Below, one piece after another: positions 43,285 through 52,958 of a stretch of DNA of 64,000 nucleotides. The position numbers and the translations under genes are program-made. Positions within the stretch are counted from its first letter, which is position 1. Each line of letters opens with the position of its first letter. This DNA is from Lysobacteraceae bacterium (GTDB lineage Bacteria > Pseudomonadota > Gammaproteobacteria > Xanthomonadales > Rhodanobacteraceae): assembly GCA_004143945.1 (NCBI GenBank), contig SEHB01000008.1:160714-224713 (forward strand), in the 5' to 3' direction. The notes beneath the pieces were generated by a model. That model was not told the origin of the DNA. It did not search any database and worked only from the letters and a program-made list of their open reading frames with translations.

Positions 43285-43755
43285 TTACTCCTTGACCGCT
43301 TCCTTCGCGGCGTCCTTCGCCTCGCGCGCGGTATCGGCGACGTCATGCCCGACTTCCTTCGCGCCTTCCTTGACTTCATTGCCGGCGGCCTTGGTCGCGT
43401 CCCACGCTTCCTTGGCGGCGTCCTTCGTCGCGTCGACGGCCTGGTCGGCCTTGGCCTTCGCAGTATCGGCGGCTTCGGCCGACGCCGCGGCCGCTTCGTT
43501 CGCCTGCTGCGAGATCGCGTCGCCGGTGTTCTGCGCGGCCTGCTGCGCGGCGTCGGACGCCTTGCGCGCCGCTTCGGCGGTCGCATCGGCGGCCTTCTGC
43601 GCCGCAGCCTGCGCATCCGCGGCCGCCTGCTTGGTGGCTTCGGCAGCCTTGTCGGCCGCTTCCTGCGCCGACTGCTGCGACCTGTCGCTGCAGGCAACCA
43701 GACCGGTGGCGAGCGTGATGCCGAGTGCGAACTGCATCAAAGTGGTCTTGTTCAT
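43285..43755 (-). CDS. Ala-rich coiled-coil lipoprotein (LEA/YtxH-like)
   Basis: 156 residues from ATG 43755 (SD GAGAGGGA). Lipoprotein signal with lipobox GLVACSD, followed by ~130 residues of low-complexity helix rich in Ala, Lys, Glu, Asp and Gln in 11-residue-like periodicity (AADKAAEATKQAAADAQAAAQKAADATAEA, EAWDATKAAGNEVKEGAKEVGHDVADTAREAKDAAKEA). This resembles LEA-type or YtxH-like stress proteins and outer-membrane tethers of the Lpp type. Function is inferred only from composition. Confidence 0.85.
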   Translation of the reverse strand: MNKTTLMQFALGITLATGLVACSDRSQQSAQEAADKAAEATKQAAADAQAAAQKAADATAEAARKASDAAQQAAQNTGDAISQQANEAAAASAEAADTAKAKADQAVDATKDAAKEAWDATKAAGNEVKEGAKEVGHDVADTAREAKDAAKEAVKE

Positions 43756-43828
43756 CGCATCCCTCTCCCATGATGGTGAAGTACCTGCGGACGAGGGCCC
43801 GCAGCCGGTCAAGCATACTGCAGACGCG

Positions 43829-45007
43829 TTACATCAGCTCAATCGCGAGCGCGGTCGCCTCGCCGCCGCCGATGCAGAGGCTGGCGACGCCACGCTTGCC
43901 GCCGCGTGCCTTCAGCGCGTGGATCAGCGTCACCACGAGGCGCGCGCCGCTCGCGCCGATCGGATGGCCGAGCGCGGTCGCGCCGCCGTTGACATTGAGC
44001 TTGGCATGCGGGATGCCGAGCTCGCGCATCGGCGCCATCGCGACCACCGCGAACGCCTCGTTGACCTCGAACAGGTCGACGTCCTCGACGCTCCAGCCAG
44101 CCTTGGCGAGTACCTTCTGCAACGCGCCGATCGGCGCGGTCGTGAACCATTCCGGTTCCTGCGACTGGGTCGAGTGGGCGACGATGCGCGCGAGTGGCTC
44201 GAGCCCGCGCCTGGCGGCCTCGTCGGCACCGATCAGCACGGTCGCCGCGGCGCCGTCGGAAATGCTCGACGAGCTGGCCGCGGTGATCGTGCCGTTCTCT
44301 TTGCGGAACGCGGGCTTGAGCGTCGGCACCTTGGACGGGTCGGACTTGCCGGGCTGCTCGTCGGTCGCGTACTCGACCTCGCCCTTGCGCGTGGCGACCT
44401 TGACCGGGACGATCTCGTCGGCGAACGCGCCCGACGCGATCGCGGCCTGCGCGCGCTTGACCGACTCGATCGCGTACGCGTCCTGCTCCTCGCGCGTGAA
44501 CGCGTACTTGTCGGCGCAGCTTTCGGCGAACACGCCCATCGCCTTGCCGTCGTAGGGGTTGGTCAGGCCGTCCCAAGCCATGTGGTCGACCGCCTCGAAT
44601 GCGCCGTAGCGATTGCCGGTGCGCGAGTTCGGGATCATGTGCGGCGCGTTCGACATCGACTCCATGCCGCCGGCGACGACGACCGCGGCGGAACCCGCCT
44701 TGATCAGGTCGTGCCCGAGCATGATCGCCTTCATGCCCGATCCGCACACCTTGTTGATCGTGGTGCAGCCGGTGCCGTTCGGAAGTCCGGCTGCGAGCGC
44801 GGCCTGCCGCGCGGGCGCCTGGCCGAGGTTGGCCGGCAACACGCAACCCATGATCACTTCGGACACGTCGGCGCCGTCGACGCCCGATTGTTCGAGCGCG
44901 GCACGGATCGCGGTGGCGCCGAGCGTCGGCGTCGGCACGCCGGTGAACTGGCCGAGGAAGGAACCGATCGCGGTGCGCTTGGCACCGACGATGACGACAT
45001 CGGACAT
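43829..45007 (-). CDS. Acetyl-CoA C-acyltransferase (thiolase)
   Basis: 392 residues from ATG 45007 (SD GGAGGT). Thiolase with acyl-accepting Cys in INKVCGSGMKAI (C88), His motif in NVNGGATALGHPIGASGAR and second catalytic Cys in LCIGGGEA. It aligns with AtoB/PhaA-type biosynthetic thiolases. It interconverts two acetyl-CoA and acetoacetyl-CoA, or acts last in leucine degradation together with the LiuB and isovaleryl-CoA dehydrogenase genes nearby. Divergent from the sensor kinase gene. Confidence 0.93.
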   Translation of the reverse strand: MSDVVIVGAKRTAIGSFLGQFTGVPTPTLGATAIRAALEQSGVDGADVSEVIMGCVLPANLGQAPARQAALAAGLPNGTGCTTINKVCGSGMKAIMLGHDLIKAGSAAVVVAGGMESMSNAPHMIPNSRTGNRYGAFEAVDHMAWDGLTNPYDGKAMGVFAESCADKYAFTREEQDAYAIESVKRAQAAIASGAFADEIVPVKVATRKGEVEYATDEQPGKSDPSKVPTLKPAFRKENGTITAASSSSISDGAAATVLIGADEAARRGLEPLARIVAHSTQSQEPEWFTTAPIGALQKVLAKAGWSVEDVDLFEVNEAFAVVAMAPMRELGIPHAKLNVNGGATALGHPIGASGARLVVTLIHALKARGGKRGVASLCIGGGEATALAIELM

Positions 45008-45219
45008 GGAAACCTCCACGAAATGGGGCGGGCGCCGTGCTGGCACAGGACGGCAGGTACGACGGTCATTATGCGCCGGGCTGTTGCGATGCGGCAAACG
45101 GCGCCGCCCTGCGCAGACGCGACCTCCCCGCGTCGGCGATCGCATCGCGGCACGCGCACGCCTTGCCGCATCGGCGCGAGCGGGATAGTGTCCGGGCGGT
45201 GACGCGCGGGGGGATCGGG

Positions 45220-48200
45220 ATGGGGCGGATCGCAGGCTGGCTGCTCGCGCTGCTGTGTGCGGTCGGCGCGCAGCGCGCGGATGCGGCGCCGGCGCCATCG
45301 GGCGTCGAGTACACGCGTTTCCGCACGTTGAGCACGCGCGACGGCCTGCCGCAGGTTAGCGCGCGCGCGATCACGCAGGACGCCGCGGGCTTCCTCTGGA
45401 TCGGCACGCAAGACGGACTCGCACGCTTCGACGGCTACGAGTTCAAGGTGCATCGGCATGATCGCAACGACCCGTGGTCGTTGTCGGACAGCCATGTCTC
45501 GGCGCTCGTCGCGAACGGCGACGGCAGCCTCTGGATCGCGACGCTCGCCGGGGGCCTCAACCGTTACGACGCGGATCTCGATCGCTTCACGTCGTGGCGT
45601 GCCGATTCCGCGCGCAGCGATGCGCTCGCGTCGGACAACGTCGGCGCGTTGCTGCGTACGCGCAGCGGACGGCTCTGGATCGCGAGTGCGGCCGGGCGCC
45701 TGCAGTGGTTCCAGCCCGCGGATTCGACCTTCCACGACTCGGGCCTCGGCGAGCGGCCGGCCTTGCGCACCGTGCGTCGCATGCTGGAACTGCCCGACGG
45801 CCGGCTGCTGCTCGGCACCGTGGATGGACTCTGGCAGTTCGATCCGGCCACGCTGCGTTTCGAGGAAGTCCGCGTCGATCCGGAACTGCCGCTCGACGTC
45901 TACGCGCTCGCGCTGGGTCCCGACCAGGACTGGTGGATCGGTACCTCCGGCAACGGGCTGTACCGGCTGCGCGCCGACGGAACGTTCGTCGCGCACTACC
46001 AGGCCGGCAATGACAGCCTGCACGACGATGCGGTGCGCGGACTGCTGTTCGATCGAGCGGGCGCGTTGTGGATCGCGGGTGACGCGCGCGGTCTCGCGCG
46101 CATGGATACCGCCTCGGGCGCGTTCGAGCCGTTCCGCCACGATCCCGCGCGCGACGACGGCATCGCCTCGAACCGCCTGTGGACGCTGTTCGAGGATCGC
46201 GACGGCTTGCTGGTGGTCGGTTCGTGGACCAACGGCTTCAGCGTGCACGATCCGCGCACGCGTGCGTTCGGGCGCGTGCGCAACGTGCCCGGCGATCCGC
46301 GCACGCTGCCGACGCGCACGGTGCCCGGATTGCTCGCGAACGCGGACGGCACGCTCTGGGTCGGCCTCGGCGACGGTGGCGGGCTCGTGCGCATCGATCC
46401 CGCGCGCGGCGTGCTCGAGCGCCACGCACACGATCCGCTGCGCAGCGACAGCCTCGGGCACGACTACGTGCGCAACCTCATGCGCTCGCGCGACGGCAGC
46501 CTGTGGATCGCGACGAGCGGCGGCGGACTCGACCGCATGCTGCCCGATGGCAGCCGGTTCGAACACTTCCGCCATCAGCCGGGTGATCCGCAAAGCCTCG
46601 CATCCGACACGCTGGTCGGCGCGTTCGAGGACAGCGAGGGCACGCTCTGGGTGTACACGCTCGATCGCGGCGTCGATGAACGATGCGCGGGCTGCACGGG
46701 TTTTCGCCACCATCGCCACGACCCGGCCGATCCGTCCAGCATCGGCGACAACTCGGTCAGCCAGGTCATGGAGACGCGCACGGGCGAGCTGTGGATGGGC
46801 ACGCGCGGCGGGTTGCAGCGCTACGATCGCGCGAGCGGACGTTTCGAGCGCTTCGTCGCGCGCGCGAACGATCCGGATTCGCTGTCGAGCAATTCGATCT
46901 CGACCCTGCTCGAGGACAGCCGCGGCGAACTCTGGGTCGGCACCCAGGGCGGCGGCATCAACCGGCGCATCGTGCAGGCGGATGGCAGCGCGCGCTTCCA
47001 GGTCATCGACGTGCGCGCGGGCCTCGCGGCCAACGCGATCGGAGCGCTGCACGAGGACGCGCACGGCCATGTCTGGGCCAGCACGACAGCCGGCATCAGC
47101 CGCATCGATCGCGATGGCGCGATCCTCAACTTCGGCGCGCAGGACGGCACCCAGGAAGGTGGTTACTGGCTCAATTCCGTCGCGCGCCTGCCCGATGGCC
47201 GTGTCGCATTCGGCGGCCTCGACGGCTTCACGCTGTTCGATCCGGGCGCGGTCACCGCACCCCCGACGCCGCAGCCGCTGGTGACCGGGCTGCTGCTGCG
47301 CAACGTCCCGGTGCTGCCCGCGTGGCGCGACCCGGCCTCGCCGCTCGCGCGCAGCCTGCTGCGCGCGCGTTCGGTCACGCTCGCGCACGACCAGGACAAC
47401 GTGACGTTCGAATTCAGCGCGCTCGCGTTCGCCGATCCCGCGTCGGTCCTGTACGCGTACCGGCTCGACCCGCACGACACGCGCTGGATCGAAACGCCCT
47501 CGACGCGCCGCCTCGCGACCTACACCGACCTCGCGCCGGGCCGGTACGCGCTGTCGGTGCGCGCGCGACGCGCGGGCGGCGAGTGGAGTGCGCCCGCGCT
47601 CGTCGACATCGACGTGCAGACCGCGCCGTGGGCATCACCGGCCGCGCGCGCGATGTACGCACTCGCGCTGCTCGCGCTCGCATTGCTGGTGGGCCTGCGG
47701 CTGCGCGCGAACCTGCGCGAGCGGCGCGCACACCAGGAGGCGATCCGGCTCAGCGAGGAGCGCCTCAAGCTGGCGCTCTGGGGCAGCGGCAGCGAACTCT
47801 GGGACGCGGACATCGCGACCGGCAGCGTGCACCGCGAAAACCAGCTCGACCATCTCGAGGTCACCCACCTGGCAGGCGATTACAGCGTGGCCGACCTGCG
47901 CCGCAGCGTGCATCCGGACGACCTGCCGCGCTTCGAGCGCTCGATGCGCGACCACCTGCGCGGCAACGCCTCGTCGTTCGAGGCGAGTTACCGCACGCTC
48001 GACCGCAACGGGCAGTGGGCCTGGCTGCTCACGCGCGGGCGCGTCGTGCAGCGCGACGAGGGCGGGCGCGCGTTGCGCATGACGGGCACCACCTCCGACA
48101 TCACCGCGCTGAACCATGCGCTCGCCGCGCTGCGCGTGCTCAACGAGCAGCTCGAGTCGCGCGTCGAGCAGCGCACGGCCGCGCTGCAGAATGCGAACGT

Positions 48201-49005
48201 CGAGCTGCGCACGACGCTCGAGCGCCTGACGCAGGCGCAGCGTCAGCTGTTCGAATCGGAGAAGCTCGCCTCGCTCGGCGGCATGGTCGCGGGCATCGCG
48301 CACGAGATCAACACGCCGCTCGGGATCGGCGTGACCGCGGCTTCGCACCTGCGCGAGGAGGCGCAGCGGTTGCTCGCGCTGGTCCAACGCGGTGAAGTGC
48401 CGGACGAAGTGGTCGAGGCGTTCGCGTCGACCGCGTCGGAGAGTTCCGACCTGATCCTGCGCAACCTGCAGCGCGCCGACCGGCTCGTGCGCAGCTTCAA
48501 GCGCATCGCGGTCGACCAGTCGACCGAAGATCGCCGCGTGGTCGACCTCGGCGCGAGCCTCGACGAGATCCTGACCACGCTCGGTCCGTCGCTGCGCAAG
48601 ATGCCGCACCGGATCGAAATCGACTGCCCGCCGGGGATCGTCGTCGAGACCGCGCCCGGAGCGCTGTACCAGGTCATCACGAATCTCGTGATGAATTCGC
48701 TCGTGCACGGCTTCGCGCCCGGCGTCGCGGGCAGCATCGTGTTGCGCGTGCGGCGCGGGGACGGCGAGATCCTGCTCGAGTACGCCGACAACGGCCGCGG
48801 CATGGACGACGCGGTGCGCGCACGCATCTACGAGCCGTTCTACACGACGCAACGCGGGCAAGGCGGTTCGGGACTGGGCATGCACATCGTCTACACGCTG
48901 GTGACCCAGGTGCTCGGCGGCAGCATCGAATGCGAAAGCACGCCGGGGCAGGGCACGCGGTTCCACATCCGGTTTCCGGAGCGGTTGCCGAGTGCGCAGG
49001 CGTAG
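45220..49005 (+). CDS. Two-component regulator propeller sensor histidine kinase with PAS domain
   Basis: 1261 residues from ATG 45220 (GGGGG upstream; a longer in-frame start is less likely), with a signal peptide (IAGWLLALLCAVGAQRADA). About 14 Reg_prop blades (GFLWIGTQDGLARFDGYEF, GSLWIATLAGGLNRYD, GELWVGTQGGGINRR) form two periplasmic propellers (residues ~30-690), followed by a Y_Y_Y domain (~720-790) and one transmembrane helix (ALALLALALLVGLRL, ~810-830). Inside are a PAS domain (LKLALWGSGSELWDADIATG), a coiled coil (LNEQLESRVEQRTAALQNANVELRTTLERL) and a kinase core with H1028 (GIAHEINTPLG) and an HATPase (DNGRGMDD, GGSGLGMHIVYTLV). No receiver domain. Blades resemble glycan or polysaccharide sensors. 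The nearest response regulator is the HD-GYP gene at 51061. Confidence 0.93.
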   Translation: MGRIAGWLLALLCAVGAQRADAAPAPSGVEYTRFRTLSTRDGLPQVSARAITQDAAGFLWIGTQDGLARFDGYEFKVHRHDRNDPWSLSDSHVSALVANGDGSLWIATLAGGLNRYDADLDRFTSWRADSARSDALASDNVGALLRTRSGRLWIASAAGRLQWFQPADSTFHDSGLGERPALRTVRRMLELPDGRLLLGTVDGLWQFDPATLRFEEVRVDPELPLDVYALALGPDQDWWIGTSGNGLYRLRADGTFVAHYQAGNDSLHDDAVRGLLFDRAGALWIAGDARGLARMDTASGAFEPFRHDPARDDGIASNRLWTLFEDRDGLLVVGSWTNGFSVHDPRTRAFGRVRNVPGDPRTLPTRTVPGLLANADGTLWVGLGDGGGLVRIDPARGVLERHAHDPLRSDSLGHDYVRNLMRSRDGSLWIATSGGGLDRMLPDGSRFEHFRHQPGDPQSLASDTLVGAFEDSEGTLWVYTLDRGVDERCAGCTGFRHHRHDPADPSSIGDNSVSQVMETRTGELWMGTRGGLQRYDRASGRFERFVARANDPDSLSSNSISTLLEDSRGELWVGTQGGGINRRIVQADGSARFQVIDVRAGLAANAIGALHEDAHGHVWASTTAGISRIDRDGAILNFGAQDGTQEGGYWLNSVARLPDGRVAFGGLDGFTLFDPGAVTAPPTPQPLVTGLLLRNVPVLPAWRDPASPLARSLLRARSVTLAHDQDNVTFEFSALAFADPASVLYAYRLDPHDTRWIETPSTRRLATYTDLAPGRYALSVRARRAGGEWSAPALVDIDVQTAPWASPAARAMYALALLALALLVGLRLRANLRERRAHQEAIRLSEERLKLALWGSGSELWDADIATGSVHRENQLDHLEVTHLAGDYSVADLRRSVHPDDLPRFERSMRDHLRGNASSFEASYRTLDRNGQWAWLLTRGRVVQRDEGGRALRMTGTTSDITALNHALAALRVLNEQLESRVEQRTAALQNANVELRTTLERLTQAQRQLFESEKLASLGGMVAGIAHEINTPLGIGVTAASHLREEAQRLLALVQRGEVPDEVVEAFASTASESSDLILRNLQRADRLVRSFKRIAVDQSTEDRRVVDLGASLDEILTTLGPSLRKMPHRIEIDCPPGIVVETAPGALYQVITNLVMNSLVHGFAPGVAGSIVLRVRRGDGEILLEYADNGRGMDDAVRARIYEPFYTTQRGQGGSGLGMHIVYTLVTQVLGGSIECESTPGQGTRFHIRFPERLPSAQA

Positions 49006-49017
49006 CCCGATGGCTCG

Positions 49018-49880
49018 GCAGAGAGCTCGGGGCTGAAGCCCCTCCCACAAGGCTCGCGCACTCGCGCCCATCTTGTGGGAGGGACTTCAGTCCCGATGGA
49101 TCATGCGAAGAGCTCGGGACTGAAGCCCTTCCCACAAGGCTCGCGCACTCGCGCCCATCTTGTGGGAGGGACTTCAGTCCCGATCGAACAGGCGAAAAGC
49201 TCGGGGCTGAAGCCCCTCCCACAAGACTCGCAGCCTTGGCGCCCATCTTGTGGGAGGGACTTCAGTCCCGATGGATCGGGCGAAGAGCTCGGGGCTGAAG
49301 CCCCTCCCACAAGACTCGCAGCCTTGGCGCCCATCTTGTGGGAGGGACTTCAGTCCCGATCGATCATGCGAAGAGCACGGGGCTGAAGCCACTCCCACAA
49401 GGCTCGCGCACTCGCGCCCATCGTGTGGGAGGGACTTCGGTCCCGATCGAACAGGCGAGGAGCTCGGGGCTGAAGCCTCTCCCACAAGGCTCGCGCACTC
49501 GCGCCTATCTTGTGGGAGGGACTTCAGTCCCGATCGAACAAGCGAAGAGCTCGGGGCTGCAGCCCCTCCCATAAGGCTCGCGCACTCGCGCCTATCTTGT
49601 GGGAGGGACTTCGGTCCCGATGGATCGGGCGAAGAGCTCGGGGCTGAAGCCCTTCCCACAAGGCTCGCGCACTTGCGCCTATCTTGTGGGAGGGACTTCA
49701 GTCCCGATCGAACAGGCGAGGAGCTCGGGGCTGAAGCCCCTTCCACCAGGCTCGCGCACTTGCGCCTATCTTGTGGGAGGGACTTCAGTGCCGATCGAAC
49801 AGGCGAGGAGCTCGGGGCTGAAGCCCCTCCCACAAGGCGCGCGCACTCGCGCCCATCGTGTGGGAGGGACTTCCGCCCCG
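49018..49880. repeat. Tandem REP doublet array, period 87-88 bp, ~10 units, left of the RAYT gene
   Basis: TTGTGGGAGGGACTTCAG-type starts fall at 49073, 49160, 49248, 49336, 49423, 49510, 49597, 49684, 49771 and 49858. Each unit pairs a forward half (GGGACTTCAGTCCCGATCGA) with an inverted half (GAGCTCGGGGCTGAAGCCCC), joined by GGCTCGCGCACTCGCGCC. Each unit can fold into a double hairpin (REPIN/BIME-like). Copies differ by scattered substitutions that usually keep the stems. Confidence 0.95.
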
Positions 49881-49979
49881 ATGGAGCGCGCGCGGTGCTG
49901 TATCAGTCGAGGTTTTCCTACACCCGGCGTGCCCGTTGCGCGCTGGTGCTGCGGCGACGACCACCGCGATGATTTCGCC

Positions 49980-50471
49980 ATGGCGATTCGAACACGCGGA
50001 CAAGAGGGCAGCGCGCGCTTGCGCCGCGGCAGATACAGTGCTGACGGGCAGGTCTATCTGGTCACGTTCACGACCATCGGGCGGACCCGCCTATTCGATC
50101 ACTGGGCGCTCGGCAGTGCGGCAGTACGGACATTGATGCGTCCCGAGCTGTGGCGCGATTCGCGCCTGACGTGCTGGGTCTTGATGCCGGATCATTGGCA
50201 CGGCCTGTTGCAGCTCGGGGCATCGGAATCCCTGGGCACAGTCGTGGGACGTCTCAAGGCACGTACGGCTCTTGCGGTGAATGCCGAGCGCGCATGCGAC
50301 GGATCGGTCTGGGCCGAGGGGTTTCATGACCATGCACTTCGCAGCGAAGAAGACGTGCTCGCGTGTGCGCGCTACATCGTGCGCAATCCGGTTCGCGCGG
50401 GCCTGGTCCGTCGAGTCGCTGATTATCCATTCTGGGATGCGATCTGGATCGATGGGGAGAATCGAGGTTGA
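49980..50471 (+). CDS. REP-associated tyrosine transposase (RAYT, TnpA-REP)
   Basis: 163 residues from ATG 49980. IS200/IS605-type Y1 nuclease fold with HUH motif MPDHWHGLL (H72, H74) and the RAYT hallmark CARYIVRNPVRAGLV with nucleophile Y132. The C-terminus ends YPFWDAIW, as in many RAYTs. RAYTs are single-copy, non-self-mobilising domesticated transposases that recognise REP hairpins. Here it sits between two REP arrays, ~120 bp after the left array and ~40 bp before the right one. Its terminal flanks are the repeats themselves, not IS ends. Confidence 0.93.
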   Translation: MAIRTRGQEGSARLRRGRYSADGQVYLVTFTTIGRTRLFDHWALGSAAVRTLMRPELWRDSRLTCWVLMPDHWHGLLQLGASESLGTVVGRLKARTALAVNAERACDGSVWAEGFHDHALRSEEDVLACARYIVRNPVRAGLVRRVADYPFWDAIWIDGENRG

Positions 50472-50510
50472 TGCGCGCTGCACCTCGCGCACCTCAATCG
50501 CGATGGAGCT

Positions 50511-51030
50511 GGCAAAGCGCTCGGGGCTGAAGCCCCTCCCACGAGGCTCGCGCACGTGCGCCGATCTTGTGGGTGGGACTTCAGTCCCGATGGATCGGGC
50601 GAAAAGCTCGGGGCTGAAGCCCCTCCCACAAGGCTCGCGCACGTGCGCCGATCTTGTGGGAGGGACTTCAGTCCCGATGGATCGGGCGAAGAGCTCGGGG
50701 CTGAAGCCCCTCCCACAAGACTCCGATCGATCATGTGAAGAGCTCGGGGCTGAAGCCCCTCCCACGAGGCTCGCGGACTTGCGCCTATCTTGTGGGAGTG
50801 ACTTCAGTCCCGATGGATCGGGCGAAGAGCTCGGGGCTGAAGCCCCTCCCACAAGGCTCGCGCACGTGCGCCGATCTTGTGGGAGGGACTTCAGTCCCGA
50901 TGGATCGGGCGAAGAGCTCGGGGCTGAAGCCCCTCCCACAAGACTCCGGACTTGCGCCGAATCTTGTGGGAGGGACTTCAGTCCCGATGGGTCAGGCTAA
51001 AAGCTCGGGGCTAAGGCCCTTCCCACATGG
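50511..51030. repeat. REP doublet array right of the RAYT gene (~5 units)
   Basis: TTGTGGGAGGGACTTCAG-type starts lie at 50567, 50654, 50790, 50877 and 50964, an 87 bp period. The 136 bp interval (50654 to 50790) is two units minus a ~38 bp deletion (ACAAGACTCCGATCGATCAT). The spacer reads CGCGCACGTGCGCCGAT, slightly different from the left array. Confidence 0.93.
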
Positions 51031-51060
51031 GATGGTCGGCGCAGCGGCAGTTGATCGGTA

Positions 51061-52584
51061 TCAATCAGGCAGCTCTTCCCGCAACCGCATCGCGTCGTCC
51101 CAGCGCTCGATCAGCAGGTCGACGATCGCGGGGTCGAACTTGCGGCCGCGCTGCGACAGCATGAAGCTGCGGATTTCCGCTTCGGGCCAGGGCTCCTTGT
51201 AGCAGCGCCGGCTGCCGAGTGCGTCGAACACGTCCGCGACCATCGTGATGCGCCCGCTGACCGGGATCGACTCGGCCGCGAGGCCGCGCGGATAGCCGCT
51301 GCCATCCCAGTTCTCGTGGTGGCTCGCCGCGATCTCGGCCGCGAGCTTGATCACCGGGCGCTCCGAATTGCCGAGCAGGCGTGCGCCGATCTCCGCGTGC
51401 GTGCGCATCACCGCCATCTCCTCCTCGGTGTGCGCGCCGGGCTTGGCGAGGATCGTGTCGGGAATGCCGATCTTGCCGATGTCGTGCAGCGGCGCGGCGC
51501 TGCGCAGCATTTCGCTGTAGCCGCGATCGAGGCCCAGCGCATGCCCGAGCATCTCCGCGAGCAGGCCGACGCGGTGAACGTGGTTGGCGGTTTCCTGCGA
51601 GCGCGTTTCCGCCGCGCCGGCGAGCAGGTAGACCATCTCGAGCTGCGAGGACAGCAGCTCGCCGCTCAACTGCAGGTTCTCGAGTGCAGTCGCTGCATTC
51701 GTGCAGAACAGTTCGACCAGCTTGCGGTCGAGCGCGGACAGCCGGCATCCGTCGCCGATGAACACGAGACGCTCGTTGCGGCGCGTATCCCGGAACTTCA
51801 GCACGCAATGGTTCGGCGCGAACACGTTCTGCCGCTCGCGCAGCGCCGTGCGCATGGCCTGGAGGACCGGTTCGCGCAGCACCTCGGTTGCGTCCAGCCC
51901 CACCGAATCGGCATACACGCCGCTCGCGGCGACGATGCGCAGCGCGCCGTCCGCGCCTGCGTCGTCCTTCACCACGCATTGCAGCATCCCGCGCTCGGGC
52001 ATCAGCAGGTCGCCAAGGCTCGCGAGCATCGAAGCCCCGAAATCCTGCGGGCCGTGCCCCGCGAATACCTGCGCGGATGCGCGCAGCACGCCCTCGAGCC
52101 CGAGCCGGTGCGCCTCGATCGTGCGCATGTCGCGGTATGCGCGCAACGCCGCGTACATCGTCGTCGCGAGGCGCGCGGCCGTGAGCTCGGTCTTTTCCTT
52201 GTAATCGTTGATGTCGTAGGCCGCGATCACCTCGTGCTCGGGCGCCTGGCCGGCCTGGCCGGTGCGCAGCACGATCCGCACGAACGGATTGGCGAGTTCC
52301 TCGCGCACGTCGCGCACGAGTTCGAGCCCGGCCTGTTCGGATTCCATGACGACATCGAGCAGCAGCACCGCGATGTCCGGGTGCCGGCGCAGCAGGCTGC
52401 GCGCCTCGGCCGCGCTGTGCGCGCTCAGGAAGTCGAGCCGTATGCCCTCGAAGCGGAAACCGCCGAGCACCAGGCGCGTGACCGCGTGGACTTCGGGCTC
52501 ATCGTCGACGATGAGCACCTTCCACGGCAGTTCTTCACCGCGTTCCGCGCCCGCATCGTGGAGATGGCCGTCCAATCGATCCAT
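51061..52584 (-). CDS. Response regulator with DUF3369-like and HD-GYP domains
   Basis: 507 residues from ATG 52584 (SD AAGGGGAA). Receiver domain with acidic pocket VDDEPE (D27, D28), phosphoacceptor D77 (LLLDVVMES) and Lys in YKEKTEL. The middle region (AYRDMRTIEAHRLGLEGVLRASAQVF ... CTNAATALENLQLSGELLSSQ) matches the DUF3369 response-regulator group. The C-terminal HD-GYP domain has AAPLHDIGKIGIPD and HHENWDGSGYPRGL, so an active c-di-GMP phosphodiesterase is likely. Convergent with the propeller histidine kinase across the REP/RAYT block, so the two may be partners. Confidence 0.92.
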   Translation of the reverse strand: MDRLDGHLHDAGAERGEELPWKVLIVDDEPEVHAVTRLVLGGFRFEGIRLDFLSAHSAAEARSLLRRHPDIAVLLLDVVMESEQAGLELVRDVREELANPFVRIVLRTGQAGQAPEHEVIAAYDINDYKEKTELTAARLATTMYAALRAYRDMRTIEAHRLGLEGVLRASAQVFAGHGPQDFGASMLASLGDLLMPERGMLQCVVKDDAGADGALRIVAASGVYADSVGLDATEVLREPVLQAMRTALRERQNVFAPNHCVLKFRDTRRNERLVFIGDGCRLSALDRKLVELFCTNAATALENLQLSGELLSSQLEMVYLLAGAAETRSQETANHVHRVGLLAEMLGHALGLDRGYSEMLRSAAPLHDIGKIGIPDTILAKPGAHTEEEMAVMRTHAEIGARLLGNSERPVIKLAAEIAASHHENWDGSGYPRGLAAESIPVSGRITMVADVFDALGSRRCYKEPWPEAEIRSFMLSQRGRKFDPAIVDLLIERWDDAMRLREELPD

Positions 52585-52710
52585 CCGGGTTCCCCTTGCG
52601 CCCGAGTGTACTCCGGTTGCGGGGAAGTGGAATGCCGTCGCGAGTGCCGAACTTGCGGGGAGGCCGCGCGCGCCTGTGGCGCGCTGCATCGCTTGGGAGG
52701 TGGCGGGGAA

Positions 52711-52910
52711 CGATTCAAACACGGAGCACACGGAGCGCACCGTGAAAAAGCATGCGGTTTGCCTTGGTCGGTCGCGATGCGTCGTGCGCGCCAGGATTCT
52801 GTTGCGGGCGCAACGGGTTCGAGTGCCGGCAGTCAGGCCGGCGGTGCAGCGGGCACGTTCCCGGAAAGCGTGCCCATGCTTTCTCCGCGTGCTCCGTGGT
52901 TCAGGCCTGG
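52711..52910. repeat. Family C palindrome, second copy
   Basis: Arms ATTCAAACACGGAGCACACG (52713) and TTCTCCGCGTGCTCCGTGGT (52881) are inverted, as in the copy at 30555-30700. The ~140 bp between the arms contains no recognised gene. The element lies between the HD-GYP gene start and the isovaleryl-CoA dehydrogenase stop. Confidence 0.7.
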
Positions 52911-52958
52911 CTTCTGGCGCGCACCCGACGTGCAGCGTGCTGCAGGTCTTTTCGCGCG

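Noticed and set aside
49250..49972. Repetitive open frames such as [20 protein letters not shown]
   Set aside because: These are in-frame readings of REP units; 87 is a multiple of 3, so frames stay open. No signal of coding beyond the repeat.
49018..51030. Possible CRISPR array
   Set aside because: The period is regular, but the spacers are nearly identical, the repeats are palindromic REP halves with point changes, and no cas gene is present.
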